A stretch of DNA of 21,401 bases, from positions 1 through 21,401 of the forward strand of contig CAMLDH010000022.1 of the NCBI GenBank assembly GCA_946478765.1, in the 5' to 3' direction. The notes beneath the pieces were generated by a model. It searched no databases and was not told where the DNA came from. It worked only from the letters and a program-made list of their open reading frames with translations. Both the position numbers and the translations under genes were made by a program. The stretch comes from an uncultured Oxalobacteraceae bacterium. GTDB taxonomy: Bacteria; Pseudomonadota; Gammaproteobacteria; Burkholderiales; Burkholderiaceae. Of this stretch, positions 15,001-21,401 are shown piece by piece (the stretch's first letter is position 1; every line of letters starts with the position of its first letter).

Positions 15001-18000
15001 TCCTGTTGCGCTGCATACTTCTGCTCATACCGGCCTAATGCCTGCTCCGCCTCATCCAGTCCCTGCGCATAAGACTCCAGCGCCTGGAAGGCCGCATCAC
15101 TATCTGGCGCGAGCGAACGAATATCATGTATCTTCGCCTGGGTCGTGCGGGAAAAGCTTGCCCTGAACGCGCGTATGGCCGCCTGTTGCTTTTCAGCGAG
15201 CGCGCCGTAATCCGCGTTGGGGATATCTCGATCGGCGATCTTGTCGATATCGAGGGCGGCACGGATCTCCAAAAGACTTGGGAAGTGCTTCTCCATAAGA
15301 ACGACTAGGTCCTGCAGTGTGGCGGGGACTGCCACGTTGAAGGTGAAACGCTCGGCCCATGCGCCGACCATGGTTTGCCCTTTTGCTCCCAGCATTTCAC
15401 GAATCAGCGCTTCAATCCGATGAGGATTGTCATAGGACTGCATAGCGGCTTCGCGCGCGAAGGAGAATGCATCCTCATCGGATCTGTGTGCCAGCAACGA
15501 GAACCGCCCCTCCGTCGCCCAGACCCTGAGAAGAGGTGCGTCTGGAAACGCTTCCTTCACTTCGAAACCTGGCGACCCTGAGCTGCTGTGAACCGGGGAG
15601 ACGATCGTTCCCTCGATGATCCTGTTTTTCAGTGTTTTCTCCGGGTCCGGAGTGAAGCGAACCTGGTCACCTATACGCAACACCGCGGCGACCAGTTCCG
15701 CTTCGGGCATCGCCTCCCGCGCCTGGCGCACCATCTTGCGCATTTCCTCACCCATCACCGCACGGTGGTGCTTGACGGCTTCTTTGTTGCTAAGACGATG
15801 CGCGTCGTACATGGAGGATTCGGCGGTCGTGAACTCCGGCGTCCGGTACTTGGTCGCCGGCGCAAAGAACGCATAGCCGTTCTGAGTCGTCTCTTCGTAG
15901 AAATCGCTTGGCAGGCAATACCGCTGCGCTTCGTACTCAACACTTATACCGTAGAGAGGTATCCGTTGCGGGGCTGTCGCAGGCAGGCGCGCTGCGCTCA
16001 CGGCCGCTGATATGTCGTCATCCGCCGGTACCGCATTTTTTTGTATGCCCGCAAGCTTTTCAAGCCCGGCAACGATATCGGCGTTGTTTTTCGAATGGAT
16101 GTCGATTTCCGTAAAACTGCGCCAGTTTTTGTGTTTGTATTCCGGCGTCCCCATGATCGTAGTCAATTGCTTCAACTCCTCATCTGCCAGCGCCATAATC
16201 CGCGCCAGGAGGTCTCTGCCATCGTCCTGAGTGTTTGGAGCCGTCGTTACCGGCGCTGTTTCGGATGTCGATATAACCCTATCGAGATACGTCCTGGCAT
16301 CCTCCATGGCTGCCAGTGTGGCAGTAGCAATATCGCCGAGATGCACCGGGATATGCGCGCTGGAGACGACGGCTGCCGCACCTGAATCGGCGAGTTGCAG
16401 CACATCTGCGGCCACCTTTGTCTGATGCGAATTGCTGATGATCGAGAACCGCACTTTATAGTCACCGGCCGGGGCTTCGATCTGCAAGATCCTGTCGCTT
16501 GTCACGTTTTCCTTGAACCCTGTCGGCATATTGGCGCGTGCAGTCTCTTGCATCACATGGATCGCTTTTTCAAGATCGTGGCCATTTACCTGGGGCAGGG
16601 CAGCCTTTACGGACGTCAGAACAGCGTCACGAGTTATATTCATGACGCGGTCTTCGGGCGTAAACGGATCACCGTTCACCTGTACGACGCCGCCTTCAGA
16701 CACGCCGATCCTGACCACCGCTTCGCCGATCGACAGGTTCGAGTAACGCCACTGGCCAAGGACAGATTTGTCCGAGTGCTCCCAATCGGAAAATGTCCCC
16801 CCGAGTTCTGTCGCGACATCTTGAATCAGCTCGATGCCCTTTTCCAGGGTGGCCGCGTCTGTCTGCTCAACATCGTGTTCATCGTCGTGCCAAACAATCT
16901 TCGCCTTGGCAAAACTTTGGTCGAGCAGATTTTTCGAAAACATATTGGCAAAGCTCGTGTCGCGGCCGCGCAATTCTCCGCCGCGCACTGGATGCTGTAT
17001 TGCGGTCTCGCTGAGTACAAGACGGCCGTCCGGGGCAATAGAAAACACCATCTCGCTATCAATGAATCGATCGCCGTTCGATTCGAGATAATGGGTAAGG
17101 TACAGACTTTCGCCATCGGGATCCGGCAGACGTTCAATTATGAGATCGGTGTACGAACCGTTGACCAGCTTCAGGTACTGCATTTCACCGTCCATTAGCT
17201 TCTCGGCTGCACCCAGTTGGGAAATCAGCTTGCTGACATTGCTTGCCGCACGCTCTCCCGCGCCATACGAGATTTCCGGATAGTCAGCCATGACCGCAAA
17301 GCCAACATGCTTGCCGGCAGCATAGGCTGCCCGTACTTGGTCCTTGTGAACGGCACGTAGCGCCTTATCGGCATTCTTTTCATCAACCTGAATCTTGAGG
17401 TCCCCGAAAACGACCTGGTAGGCTCCGCTCTCGGACCGCTCGTGACGTGCGTCGACAAGAAATCGCTGGAGCGGAACGTTCCACAGCTGTTTGCCGGTTG
17501 CGACTATCCGGTACCGGCTCCGGAACTGTGCATTGCCCGAGGTGCGTTCAGCGTCTTGTCCGTCAAAACGCAGTAATGGCTCTGGACCTGCGCCAAAGTC
17601 TTCGTATCTAACTACCGTTGCGCGGCCGCCGGAAATAATATCCTCGACAGAAGTGCCTGCCGGCGGCTGCGTATCGTCCAAATGACGGTGTCCGCTATCC
17701 TTTGATGCCTGAACTTGTGCCCCAACATCCTCACGCTCCGCCGCCCGATCGTGCTCATACTGCTCAGAACGCTCTTTCGCCTCACGCATTTTGCGCTGAT
17801 ATGGATGTTCCTCACCTTCTATCGTCCAGCCCTCTGTAAGCGTTTCTGATGCGTTCTTGGAGGATTCGATGAACATGCCGAAGGTGCCTGAGATATTCAC
17901 GCGCAATACTTCTCCACGCTTGATCACTTCGCCGCGAACAAGCACAGGGCTACCCCCTAGGCCTCCCCTGTAGTCGAAGACCGTATTGCTGGCAATGGGG

Positions 18001-18959
18001 ACTGTCCGCCCGTCCGGATAGCGAGCCGGGGAGCGCGCAGGTGTCAGGTCATGTGTTTTTGGTGGTGCCCGTCGTTCGAGAGCTGCGCGCTCGCGGCGTG
18101 CAAATTCGATCGCCTGGTCCCGGTCCAGTGCTTCAACGACCATGGGATACCGGTCGTCGATAAATGCAACAAAATACTCGGCCACAAAGCCGTGACGACC
18201 AAAACGCTGTACTTCGGGAGAACGGATCAGTCTCTCGGTACCTGGACGTTTGCGCGCAGATTTGATTTCGACCGTACTGAGCTGGAGCTGCGCAACTGGA
18301 TCCGGATCCTGGTCCTGGTCCTGCCGGTCCGTAGGATCGGGAATTTGCGTGTGTTCATCGTCTGCTGCTTCGAGCAGTTCGGGATACTCGGTGACTACAT
18401 CAAAGGGGATCTGCTTACCTTCCGAAATCGCCTTTTTGACGACTTCCAGATGCGACACCGGCTCGTCGAGTCTTTCCAATGCTTCCTTGTCGCCTGCAAG
18501 GGCACGTTCGTGCCGCCACTTCGTCACCCCATAGCTCAGCTCTTCAATTTTTCCGATGCGTACAAACTCGCTATTGGCAGTGACCTTGGCCGTCACTTGC
18601 AAAGCTTGACGTGCTCGATACCACTCCTCAGCGACCATTTGCCAAGGTGCTTTATCCGCACCCTTGGTGCTAGTTTGTGTCGGAGCAGTTACGACGGGTG
18701 CCGGCGGCACATAGAAAATTTCGGTGCTGGCGAAGTCACGTGATTTCGCCAGCGGAAAGTGATTCTGGATTTCTTTGAGTGAAAATCGGAGATTGTCTCG
18801 GACGAAGTGCTCGTCGCGCTTTTCGAACCCCAGCTGCACAATGCTATCCGGGATGGAATGATCGGAGGATAGTGCTCGCAGGATGAGCACTTTGCCTTCC
18901 GTGGATTGATATACGTTGAGAGCGGCTTTGTGTTCGGAAAGATCAATCCAGGTCGGCAT
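12021..18959 (-). CDS. Giant 2,312-residue polyvalent-type protein
   Basis: A single uninterrupted reading frame with GAGG about 8 bases before ATG 18959. I see no Walker A, NPPY, HExxH or other catalytic motif. It is a string of small alpha/beta domains separated by polar linkers; one linker (about 207-223) is the repeat TDRQDQDQDPDP. Two copies of a helix resembling V-x-x-A-x-x-x-G-K-x-(V/I)-P(G)-x-x-V-x-x-(E/D)-YPE occur at about 168-195 and 540-563, a unit characteristic of the large polyvalent proteins of phages and conjugative elements. Near the C-terminus FALALTDKDFNFLIGWIARP and IKTALYEWAGYRPEDAERME (about residues 2130-2190) also resemble plasmid-borne relatives. Such proteins are thought to enter the recipient cell with the DNA and counter host defences. 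That role is inference. The gene follows a 208-residue gene by 16 bases. Confidence 0.8.
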   Translation of the reverse strand: MPTWIDLSEHKAALNVYQSTEGKVLILRALSSDHSIPDSIVQLGFEKRDEHFVRDNLRFSLKEIQNHFPLAKSRDFASTEIFYVPPAPVVTAPTQTSTKGADKAPWQMVAEEWYRARQALQVTAKVTANSEFVRIGKIEELSYGVTKWRHERALAGDKEALERLDEPVSHLEVVKKAISEGKQIPFDVVTEYPELLEAADDEHTQIPDPTDRQDQDQDPDPVAQLQLSTVEIKSARKRPGTERLIRSPEVQRFGRHGFVAEYFVAFIDDRYPMVVEALDRDQAIEFARRERAALERRAPPKTHDLTPARSPARYPDGRTVPIASNTVFDYRGGLGGSPVLVRGEVIKRGEVLRVNISGTFGMFIESSKNASETLTEGWTIEGEEHPYQRKMREAKERSEQYEHDRAAEREDVGAQVQASKDSGHRHLDDTQPPAGTSVEDIISGGRATVVRYEDFGAGPEPLLRFDGQDAERTSGNAQFRSRYRIVATGKQLWNVPLQRFLVDARHERSESGAYQVVFGDLKIQVDEKNADKALRAVHKDQVRAAYAAGKHVGFAVMADYPEISYGAGERAASNVSKLISQLGAAEKLMDGEMQYLKLVNGSYTDLIIERLPDPDGESLYLTHYLESNGDRFIDSEMVFSIAPDGRLVLSETAIQHPVRGGELRGRDTSFANMFSKNLLDQSFAKAKIVWHDDEHDVEQTDAATLEKGIELIQDVATELGGTFSDWEHSDKSVLGQWRYSNLSIGEAVVRIGVSEGGVVQVNGDPFTPEDRVMNITRDAVLTSVKAALPQVNGHDLEKAIHVMQETARANMPTGFKENVTSDRILQIEAPAGDYKVRFSIISNSHQTKVAADVLQLADSGAAAVVSSAHIPVHLGDIATATLAAMEDARTYLDRVISTSETAPVTTAPNTQDDGRDLLARIMALADEELKQLTTIMGTPEYKHKNWRSFTEIDIHSKNNADIVAGLEKLAGIQKNAVPADDDISAAVSAARLPATAPQRIPLYGISVEYEAQRYCLPSDFYEETTQNGYAFFAPATKYRTPEFTTAESSMYDAHRLSNKEAVKHHRAVMGEEMRKMVRQAREAMPEAELVAAVLRIGDQVRFTPDPEKTLKNRIIEGTIVSPVHSSSGSPGFEVKEAFPDAPLLRVWATEGRFSLLAHRSDEDAFSFAREAAMQSYDNPHRIEALIREMLGAKGQTMVGAWAERFTFNVAVPATLQDLVVLMEKHFPSLLEIRAALDIDKIADRDIPNADYGALAEKQQAAIRAFRASFSRTTQAKIHDIRSLAPDSDAAFQALESYAQGLDEAEQALGRYEQKYAAQQEAANQAKWEKFEPYRAGSIRKPPAAKIGFTKAWLAEKNSWFQVRNGGAAAWSNGHLFDVGVPHYSGFEKYHSARYSGMPIEQRPDINRYMTLQTTEKIKPIFVQREIAKDRDAVLLARENGQVVGIDKVYFDYIVSKHPSAGFFIVADWVPNGGSTDAIVHAKVDDQVVAGVMPARGTDEYTVALIQEKIELYNPQSQLDADDDAPDDGIEVLKWDFVSKQRAGGRAAATAMIKVAQIDGRWFSSIDTSHNQGSHAGRGEPLTSHGPGFESMFDARFDAGNRIVLEQRQIAGRSYDSMTTDKQRAAAREMVDWALKTILPQYQLTDIQSGPYERWKRVSVTEGPYQGQMGIGSNEQDAIENLRDRLELIVSGDRYLWRSIGVNRENLAIEEDPAGVRAVIRNGVRVTERVSITPHGPRLDLDKRDLDYLTIAELEAIRKEEAALPVTAGATSTPQATDQVKSAPHVGDVLGGETVNALVDDIPVSFRRKKVSQYDTRKDIVGKSCTWASAYINDEWRSLGEPWPHARPSNAELAIAINHVKANPEHFDSDELLNEITRDIEAENADIPEERMRIEVVSADVFKVSKIGDESFELRFKDPAQPFSVLIEYQSPGVYMPERRSGGTGPRTSLRNALAWSARELNTSKAYYERSLVEQGRDMPRLEVEVESFRKLFGELRDNAATVQCLREKFPDPVPDTEVSVFGRPDQLKIPENLVLEWIDDRTINVSIADPDHHFDIQIRGMDGSDDAQKRSRWIATGALSRAIGSIEEELNWARAKADRPDAGAGLDELAQRQAEFMRAHDPERHNGVVSKMHRAFALALTDKDFNFLIGWIARPKGQNDLSKKYFMQVTGVKLPRNACDIKTALYEWAGYRPEDAERMESELRERRDAAFQKQEAERRIREATNTLEHTLVRHNGVEKSTRQFIDDIINAGYDSLETRKVGAVDRYRLVNKTDSTLYQIKGNMVDYARYVLSLRQEVRPIQEEDCTPSLKP

Positions 18960-18975
18960 GCTAATTACCTCATCG

Positions 18976-19602
18976 TCAACTTCGCTTTCGTTGCAAGAAG
19001 AAGTGTTTCAAAAGCCGTTCGAACTCGTTACGCTTATCCGCTGCAGCTGCGATCTCTTCAAGCGTGGTAAGCATTCCCGCCTTCCCATGGTACTTGTCGA
19101 GTAGCAGATCGAATATCTTGTCCATTTCCGCTTCCGGGAGATGCTTTTCCACGTTTTGCTTTGTGGCATCCATCAGGTGGATGATCGTCATCTCTGGTGT
19201 TGCGCAGTACATCTCGAACTCGCCGAACGGATCTTTGAAACACGTCAGTTCATACATCCGCGGATCTTCGAGCTTGGGATGAACCATGCTCTGGATAATG
19301 CGGAAGTCACCGCCGTAGGGTGCGATCACCTTCTTGTACGGGTATTCGCCGCCAACAAAGATTCGCCCGTCTACTGGCCGCTTATACCAAGCTGTTGAAT
19401 GTGTCAGCGTCGCGTTTTGAAAGAAGTATTTCGCCAAGCGGATGCCATATTCATTGAAGAGCTGATCGACGCTCTTCCCAGCCCGAAAATAGACGCCTTG
19501 TGCGACTCGGAGAATCACCTTGTCACGCCGGCAAGCGAAGTAGGCCTCGTGCTTGGTGATGTTCAAGCCGACAATGAATACATCGTTGTCGCGTTGATCC
19601 AT
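18976..19602 (-). CDS. AbiEi/HipA-N-like winged-helix protein
   Basis: A 208-residue protein. The first 90 residues (FIVGLNITKHEAYFACRRDK, VILRVAQGVYFRAG, YGIRLAKYFFQNATLTHSTA, GRIFVGG) resemble the N-terminal region of a HipA-family group and the AbiEi antitoxin winged helix, where a basic (R)GVY strand-turn is followed by an ATLTHSTA-like helix. The HipA kinase part is absent, so it is a stand-alone N-terminal module, probably a DNA-binding regulator. I take ATG 19602 rather than the longer frame to 19641, because the latter crosses the promoter. There is no Shine-Dalgarno, and the predicted transcription start is at about 19605, so the mRNA may be nearly leaderless. It may regulate itself and the large downstream gene. 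The family call is from memory and moderate. Confidence 0.6.
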   Translation of the reverse strand: MDQRDNDVFIVGLNITKHEAYFACRRDKVILRVAQGVYFRAGKSVDQLFNEYGIRLAKYFFQNATLTHSTAWYKRPVDGRIFVGGEYPYKKVIAPYGGDFRIIQSMVHPKLEDPRMYELTCFKDPFGEFEMYCATPEMTIIHLMDATKQNVEKHLPEAEMDKIFDLLLDKYHGKAGMLTTLEEIAAAADKRNEFERLLKHFFLQRKRS

Positions 19603-19611
19603 TTGACAATC

Positions 19612-19641
19612 ATTATATGATAATTCGGTGTTATAACACAA
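19612..19641 (-). promoter_or_regulatory. Promoter with a perfect 12-bp palindrome over the -35 region
   Basis: On the minus strand TTGTGT (19641-19636) and TATAAT (19617-19612, perfect -10) are 18 bases apart. GTGTTATAACAC (19628-19639) is a perfect palindrome overlapping the -35 box. Start of transcription would fall about 3 bases before ATG 19602. This suggests autoregulation by the encoded winged-helix-like protein. Confidence 0.6.
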
Positions 19642-19903
19642 CGAAAGTTAAAAATAAGGGCTGTTGCCCCACCTGGTTGACGGCAAGACCAGTCGGCCTT
19701 GCCTTTCATCAATATGCTATGAACATGGAGGCTTACGGTATTTCATAATTGAAAGTTGAACTTCTGCATTGCAAGAAGGCCTTGACTTTTTTACTATCCG
19801 CATCATTCTCATAGCCAAAATTTGAGTTATTTTTATACAAAACGTGCTTCTTATAGATGCTACACTATAAAATAACGGAAGTTAGAAATTTTAAGGAAGG
19901 CAC
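19642..19903. other. AT-rich divergent intergenic region
   Basis: 262 bases between the leftward 208-residue gene and the rightward 57-residue gene. GGCAAGACC and GGCCTTGCC (about 19681-19702) form a near-perfect 9-bp inverted repeat around AGTC, followed by TTTC on the plus strand. GGGC-TGTT-GCCC lies just before it. TTGACT occurs at about 19783 without a convincing -10, and TACACT/TATAAA near 19861-19871 could be a -10 for the 57-residue gene. No gene or known RNA is recognised. Confidence 0.4.
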
Positions 19904-20077
19904 ATGGAAAATACGATGACTTCAGCTCTAAAGGCGTTGGTAGCGCAAGTAGGCGGCAACGCAAAAAATGCACAACCTTCAACCACGAAAAAAAACAGCA
20001 ATACTGTACGTGTCGCCGACATTCGCCGCGATGCGGATGAGGCGAAGGATACACTACGCCATAGCCTTCGCTCGTGA
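19904..20077 (+). CDS. Small 57-residue protein
   Basis: TAAGGAAGG at 19892-19900 is a strong ribosome binding site 3 to 8 bases before ATG 19904. The 57 residues begin MENTMTSALKALVAQVGGNA, continue through a Lys/Asn-rich polar linker (STTKKNSNT), and end in a charged helix VRVADIRRDADEAKDTLRHS. It has no membrane segment or known motif. The size, the N-terminal amphipathic helix and the charged C-terminal helix would fit an antitoxin or a small regulator. A perfect hairpin lies 27 bases after the stop. I do not recognise the family. Confidence 0.6.
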   Translation: MENTMTSALKALVAQVGGNAKNAQPSTTKKNSNTVRVADIRRDADEAKDTLRHSLRS

Positions 20078-20103
20078 CTCCGCACAACTTGGAACAAACC
20101 GAA

Positions 20104-20156
20104 GCTAGATAAAAATAATGACCTTGTGATGAGCAAGGTCATTATTTTTATCTAGC
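20104..20156. terminator. Perfect 23-bp-stem hairpin, probable bidirectional terminator
   Basis: Arms 20104-20126 (GCTAGATAAAAATAATGACC then TTG) and 20134-20156 are exact reverse complements around the 7-base loop TGATGAG. It lies between two convergent genes (57-residue gene ending at 20077, 387-residue gene ending at 20227). The T-run on each strand lies inside the stem rather than after it, which is atypical. The rest of 20078-20226 shows no gene. Confidence 0.65.
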
Positions 20157-20226
20157 CGACAAGCGAAGCGCGTCAGTTCGAATCTATCAAATATTACCGA
20201 TAGTGTACCCGAATGTACCTGGTCTA

Positions 20227-21390
20227 TCACATCTTCATACACCGGGTCTCTTGCCGGAATTCGTCTCTCCAATCCTGCTCAGCCTCCGCATGAATACCGT
20301 TTGCAGCGGTAAATGCCAAGTCAAGAATGTCGTAGGACCTGCCGGCGATTTCTTCGTCTGGATAGGTATTCTGCAATTCTTCCACGTCGATCCGGATTGG
20401 CGCTGTCGCGTGGTCAAATTCCGAATCCGTTTCCCCATGCCCGTACATGGGGCCTAGCACTGCCCCTGTTTGTGCATCGAATTCGAACTCTCCCCAGCTT
20501 CCTCGTGCCTGTGCGATCGGGCCGGACGATTGCTCTTTCATCCTGAGGAGAATTCCGGACTCGATCACAGCGCGAATGCCAGGCAAGGTTACGCTAACTT
20601 CAGGCCACATACCGCCCAACTGATTCGGCACATTGTTCCCAGTCAATCGCGCGTAGCCCATTAGTACTAGCTGCGTCAGCGTTTCTGCGCCATATCCACC
20701 ATCGGACCCGCGTGTCACACCCCATTGGTAACCACCACAGCTATTCTCGTAGCGAAAAATATGTGCCAACTCCCGTAAGTCCGGTGCAGCGGTCGTGCCG
20801 CGCAACAGCTTTTTCATGGGATACGCTTTGACTGGCATTGCATCGGCGTCGTCAGGGTAACTGCCGGCGTAAATCAGGAGGTCGCTTGAGAGCAGGTTGC
20901 TCCCAGCCGGGCGGAGCACTGCAAAGAATGGAGCCGGCTCAAAATATAACCCGCCGTGAGTGAACGCAACATACTGCACATCATCGAGGGACGAGCCATC
21001 ACCGAGTTTGACAGGAACATCTCCCTTTTGCAGTCCGCCGCGTAGCGTCCTGAAAACTGCGCTTTCGAAGATCCCGTGTTGGTCACCTTCAACGATCATA
21101 TTGACCTCGATCGCACGGATCGTCTGCATCACGTCTTGATAGTAGCTTGCAAGAGAAGAATCTTGACGGTCGCCGGCGGTGTACAGCTTGAGCTTTTCGG
21201 CGAGCGACTTTATCGGGTGCGGCCCCTTCTCATTGAAGACGTGATATGCCACCGATCCCGCGAATTCCCAAGGCGTGCTACCGTAAGTCTCAAGCCAAGT
21301 CAGGTTCTTAGTGTCCTCCCAAAATTCACGCAATTTTTCAACTGTAGGAAAGGTCTTGAGGAAATTCGCTACGCGTTGCGCCTTGTTCAT
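20227..21390 (-). CDS. Hypothetical protein, 387 residues
   Basis: I do not recognise the main body. ATG 21390 is preferred over the GTG 21393 just before it. It begins MNKAQRVANFLKTFPTVEKL and has no signal peptide or membrane segment. Visible blocks are WLETYGSTPWEFAGSVAYHV, YENSCGGYQWGVTRGSDGGY followed by LVLMGYARLTGNNVPNQLGG, and a C-terminal acidic segment IDVEELQNTYPDEEIAGRSY-DILDLAF. The last block resembles a conserved (V/I)DVEE-x5-YPxEE-x-DILD-x-x-F tail I associate with hypothetical plasmid-borne proteins; this is from memory only. It ends convergently with the 57-residue gene across the perfect hairpin. The gene is complete, but its promoter is outside the window. Confidence 0.7.
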   Translation of the reverse strand: MNKAQRVANFLKTFPTVEKLREFWEDTKNLTWLETYGSTPWEFAGSVAYHVFNEKGPHPIKSLAEKLKLYTAGDRQDSSLASYYQDVMQTIRAIEVNMIVEGDQHGIFESAVFRTLRGGLQKGDVPVKLGDGSSLDDVQYVAFTHGGLYFEPAPFFAVLRPAGSNLLSSDLLIYAGSYPDDADAMPVKAYPMKKLLRGTTAAPDLRELAHIFRYENSCGGYQWGVTRGSDGGYGAETLTQLVLMGYARLTGNNVPNQLGGMWPEVSVTLPGIRAVIESGILLRMKEQSSGPIAQARGSWGEFEFDAQTGAVLGPMYGHGETDSEFDHATAPIRIDVEELQNTYPDEEIAGRSYDILDLAFTAANGIHAEAEQDWRDEFRQETRCMKM

Positions 21391-21401
21391 CACGTCTTCA
21401 C

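Noticed and set aside
12054..17198. Long plus-strand frames of 267 to 346 residues opposite the giant gene
   Set aside because: They lie wholly antisense to an intact 2,312-codon gene, have no ribosome binding sites and have compositions typical of reverse-frame translation.
18290..18335. Short repetitive DNA coding for Asp/Gln/Pro repeats
   Set aside because: It is in frame within the giant gene and is explained as a low-complexity linker rather than a separate repeat element.
19681..19702. Near-perfect inverted repeat read as a terminator
   Set aside because: No gene ends beside it on the plus strand and the following T-run is weak, so I list it only as part of the intergenic region.
1..21401. 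CRISPR array, tRNA, rRNA, insertion sequence or integrase
   Set aside because: No regular direct repeats with spacers, no cloverleaf or rRNA-like stretch, and no transposase or recombinase motif were seen on reading both strands by eye.

Overview
The window looks like part of a bacterial mobile element, either a large plasmid or an integrative/conjugative element with phage-type genes. I see no tRNA, rRNA or housekeeping operon. Instead there is an overlapping cluster of DNA methyltransferases with a nuclease-like protein and a SNF2 helicase, a 2,312-residue protein of the kind called polyvalent in phages and conjugative elements, an HU-like protein, a SprT-like protein and many small unknown genes. 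Base composition is moderately GC-rich with AT-rich gaps between transcription units. Codon use and the sigma-70-like promoters suggest a proteobacterial host, perhaps a betaproteobacterium. That placement is inference, since nothing here fixes taxonomy. No replication, conjugation, integrase or transposase gene is visible.

Layout. (1) Positions 1-6293, leftward: a tightly packed operon in transcription order of a small membrane protein, a C5-cytosine methyltransferase, a beta-class N4/N6 methyltransferase, a phage Dam-type adenine methyltransferase, a Gp37/Gp68 (DUF5131) protein, a PD-(D/E)XK nuclease-fold protein, and a SNF2 helicase cut by the left edge. Six of the seven genes meet by overlaps of 4-14 bases or close to it; only one junction has a 39-base gap. 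(2) 6294-6564: AT-rich divergent promoter region. (3) 6565-7654, rightward: an unknown 110-residue protein, an HU-family protein, a BamE/SmpA-like lipoprotein and a clear intrinsic terminator. (4) 7663-11988, rightward: a SprT-like protein, an unknown 204-residue protein, a GGDEF diguanylate cyclase, a P-loop nucleotide-kinase-like protein, a doubtful possibly frameshifted gene, a beta-helix-like repeat protein and a small unknown protein. (5) 12021-19602, leftward: a 208-residue winged-helix-like protein followed by the 2,312-residue protein. (6) 19904-20077, rightward: a 57-residue gene with a strong ribosome binding site. (7) 20104-20156: a perfect 23-bp-stem hairpin. (8) 20227-21390, leftward: an unknown 387-residue protein.

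How it may work together. The left operon reads as a DNA modification and processing module: three different methyltransferases could protect incoming element DNA from host restriction, with the nuclease-like protein and SNF2 helicase acting on DNA. The large protein and the many small genes fit anti-host or establishment functions. Several transcription units start with their own, mutually unrelated perfect palindrome lying in or beside the promoter. This suggests separate dedicated repressors, as in the control regions of large plasmids. A diguanylate cyclase on a mobile element has precedent in SXT/R391-family ICEs (DgcK, DgcL), but here it is paired with a nucleotide-kinase-like gene behind a promoter whose spacer is filled by a 16-bp palindrome.

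The most unusual single protein feature is the C5 methyltransferase. Its target-recognition region has five copies of a roughly 40-residue unit ending in (A/Q)DPR, and each copy resembles the single segment that normally precedes motif IX in this enzyme family.
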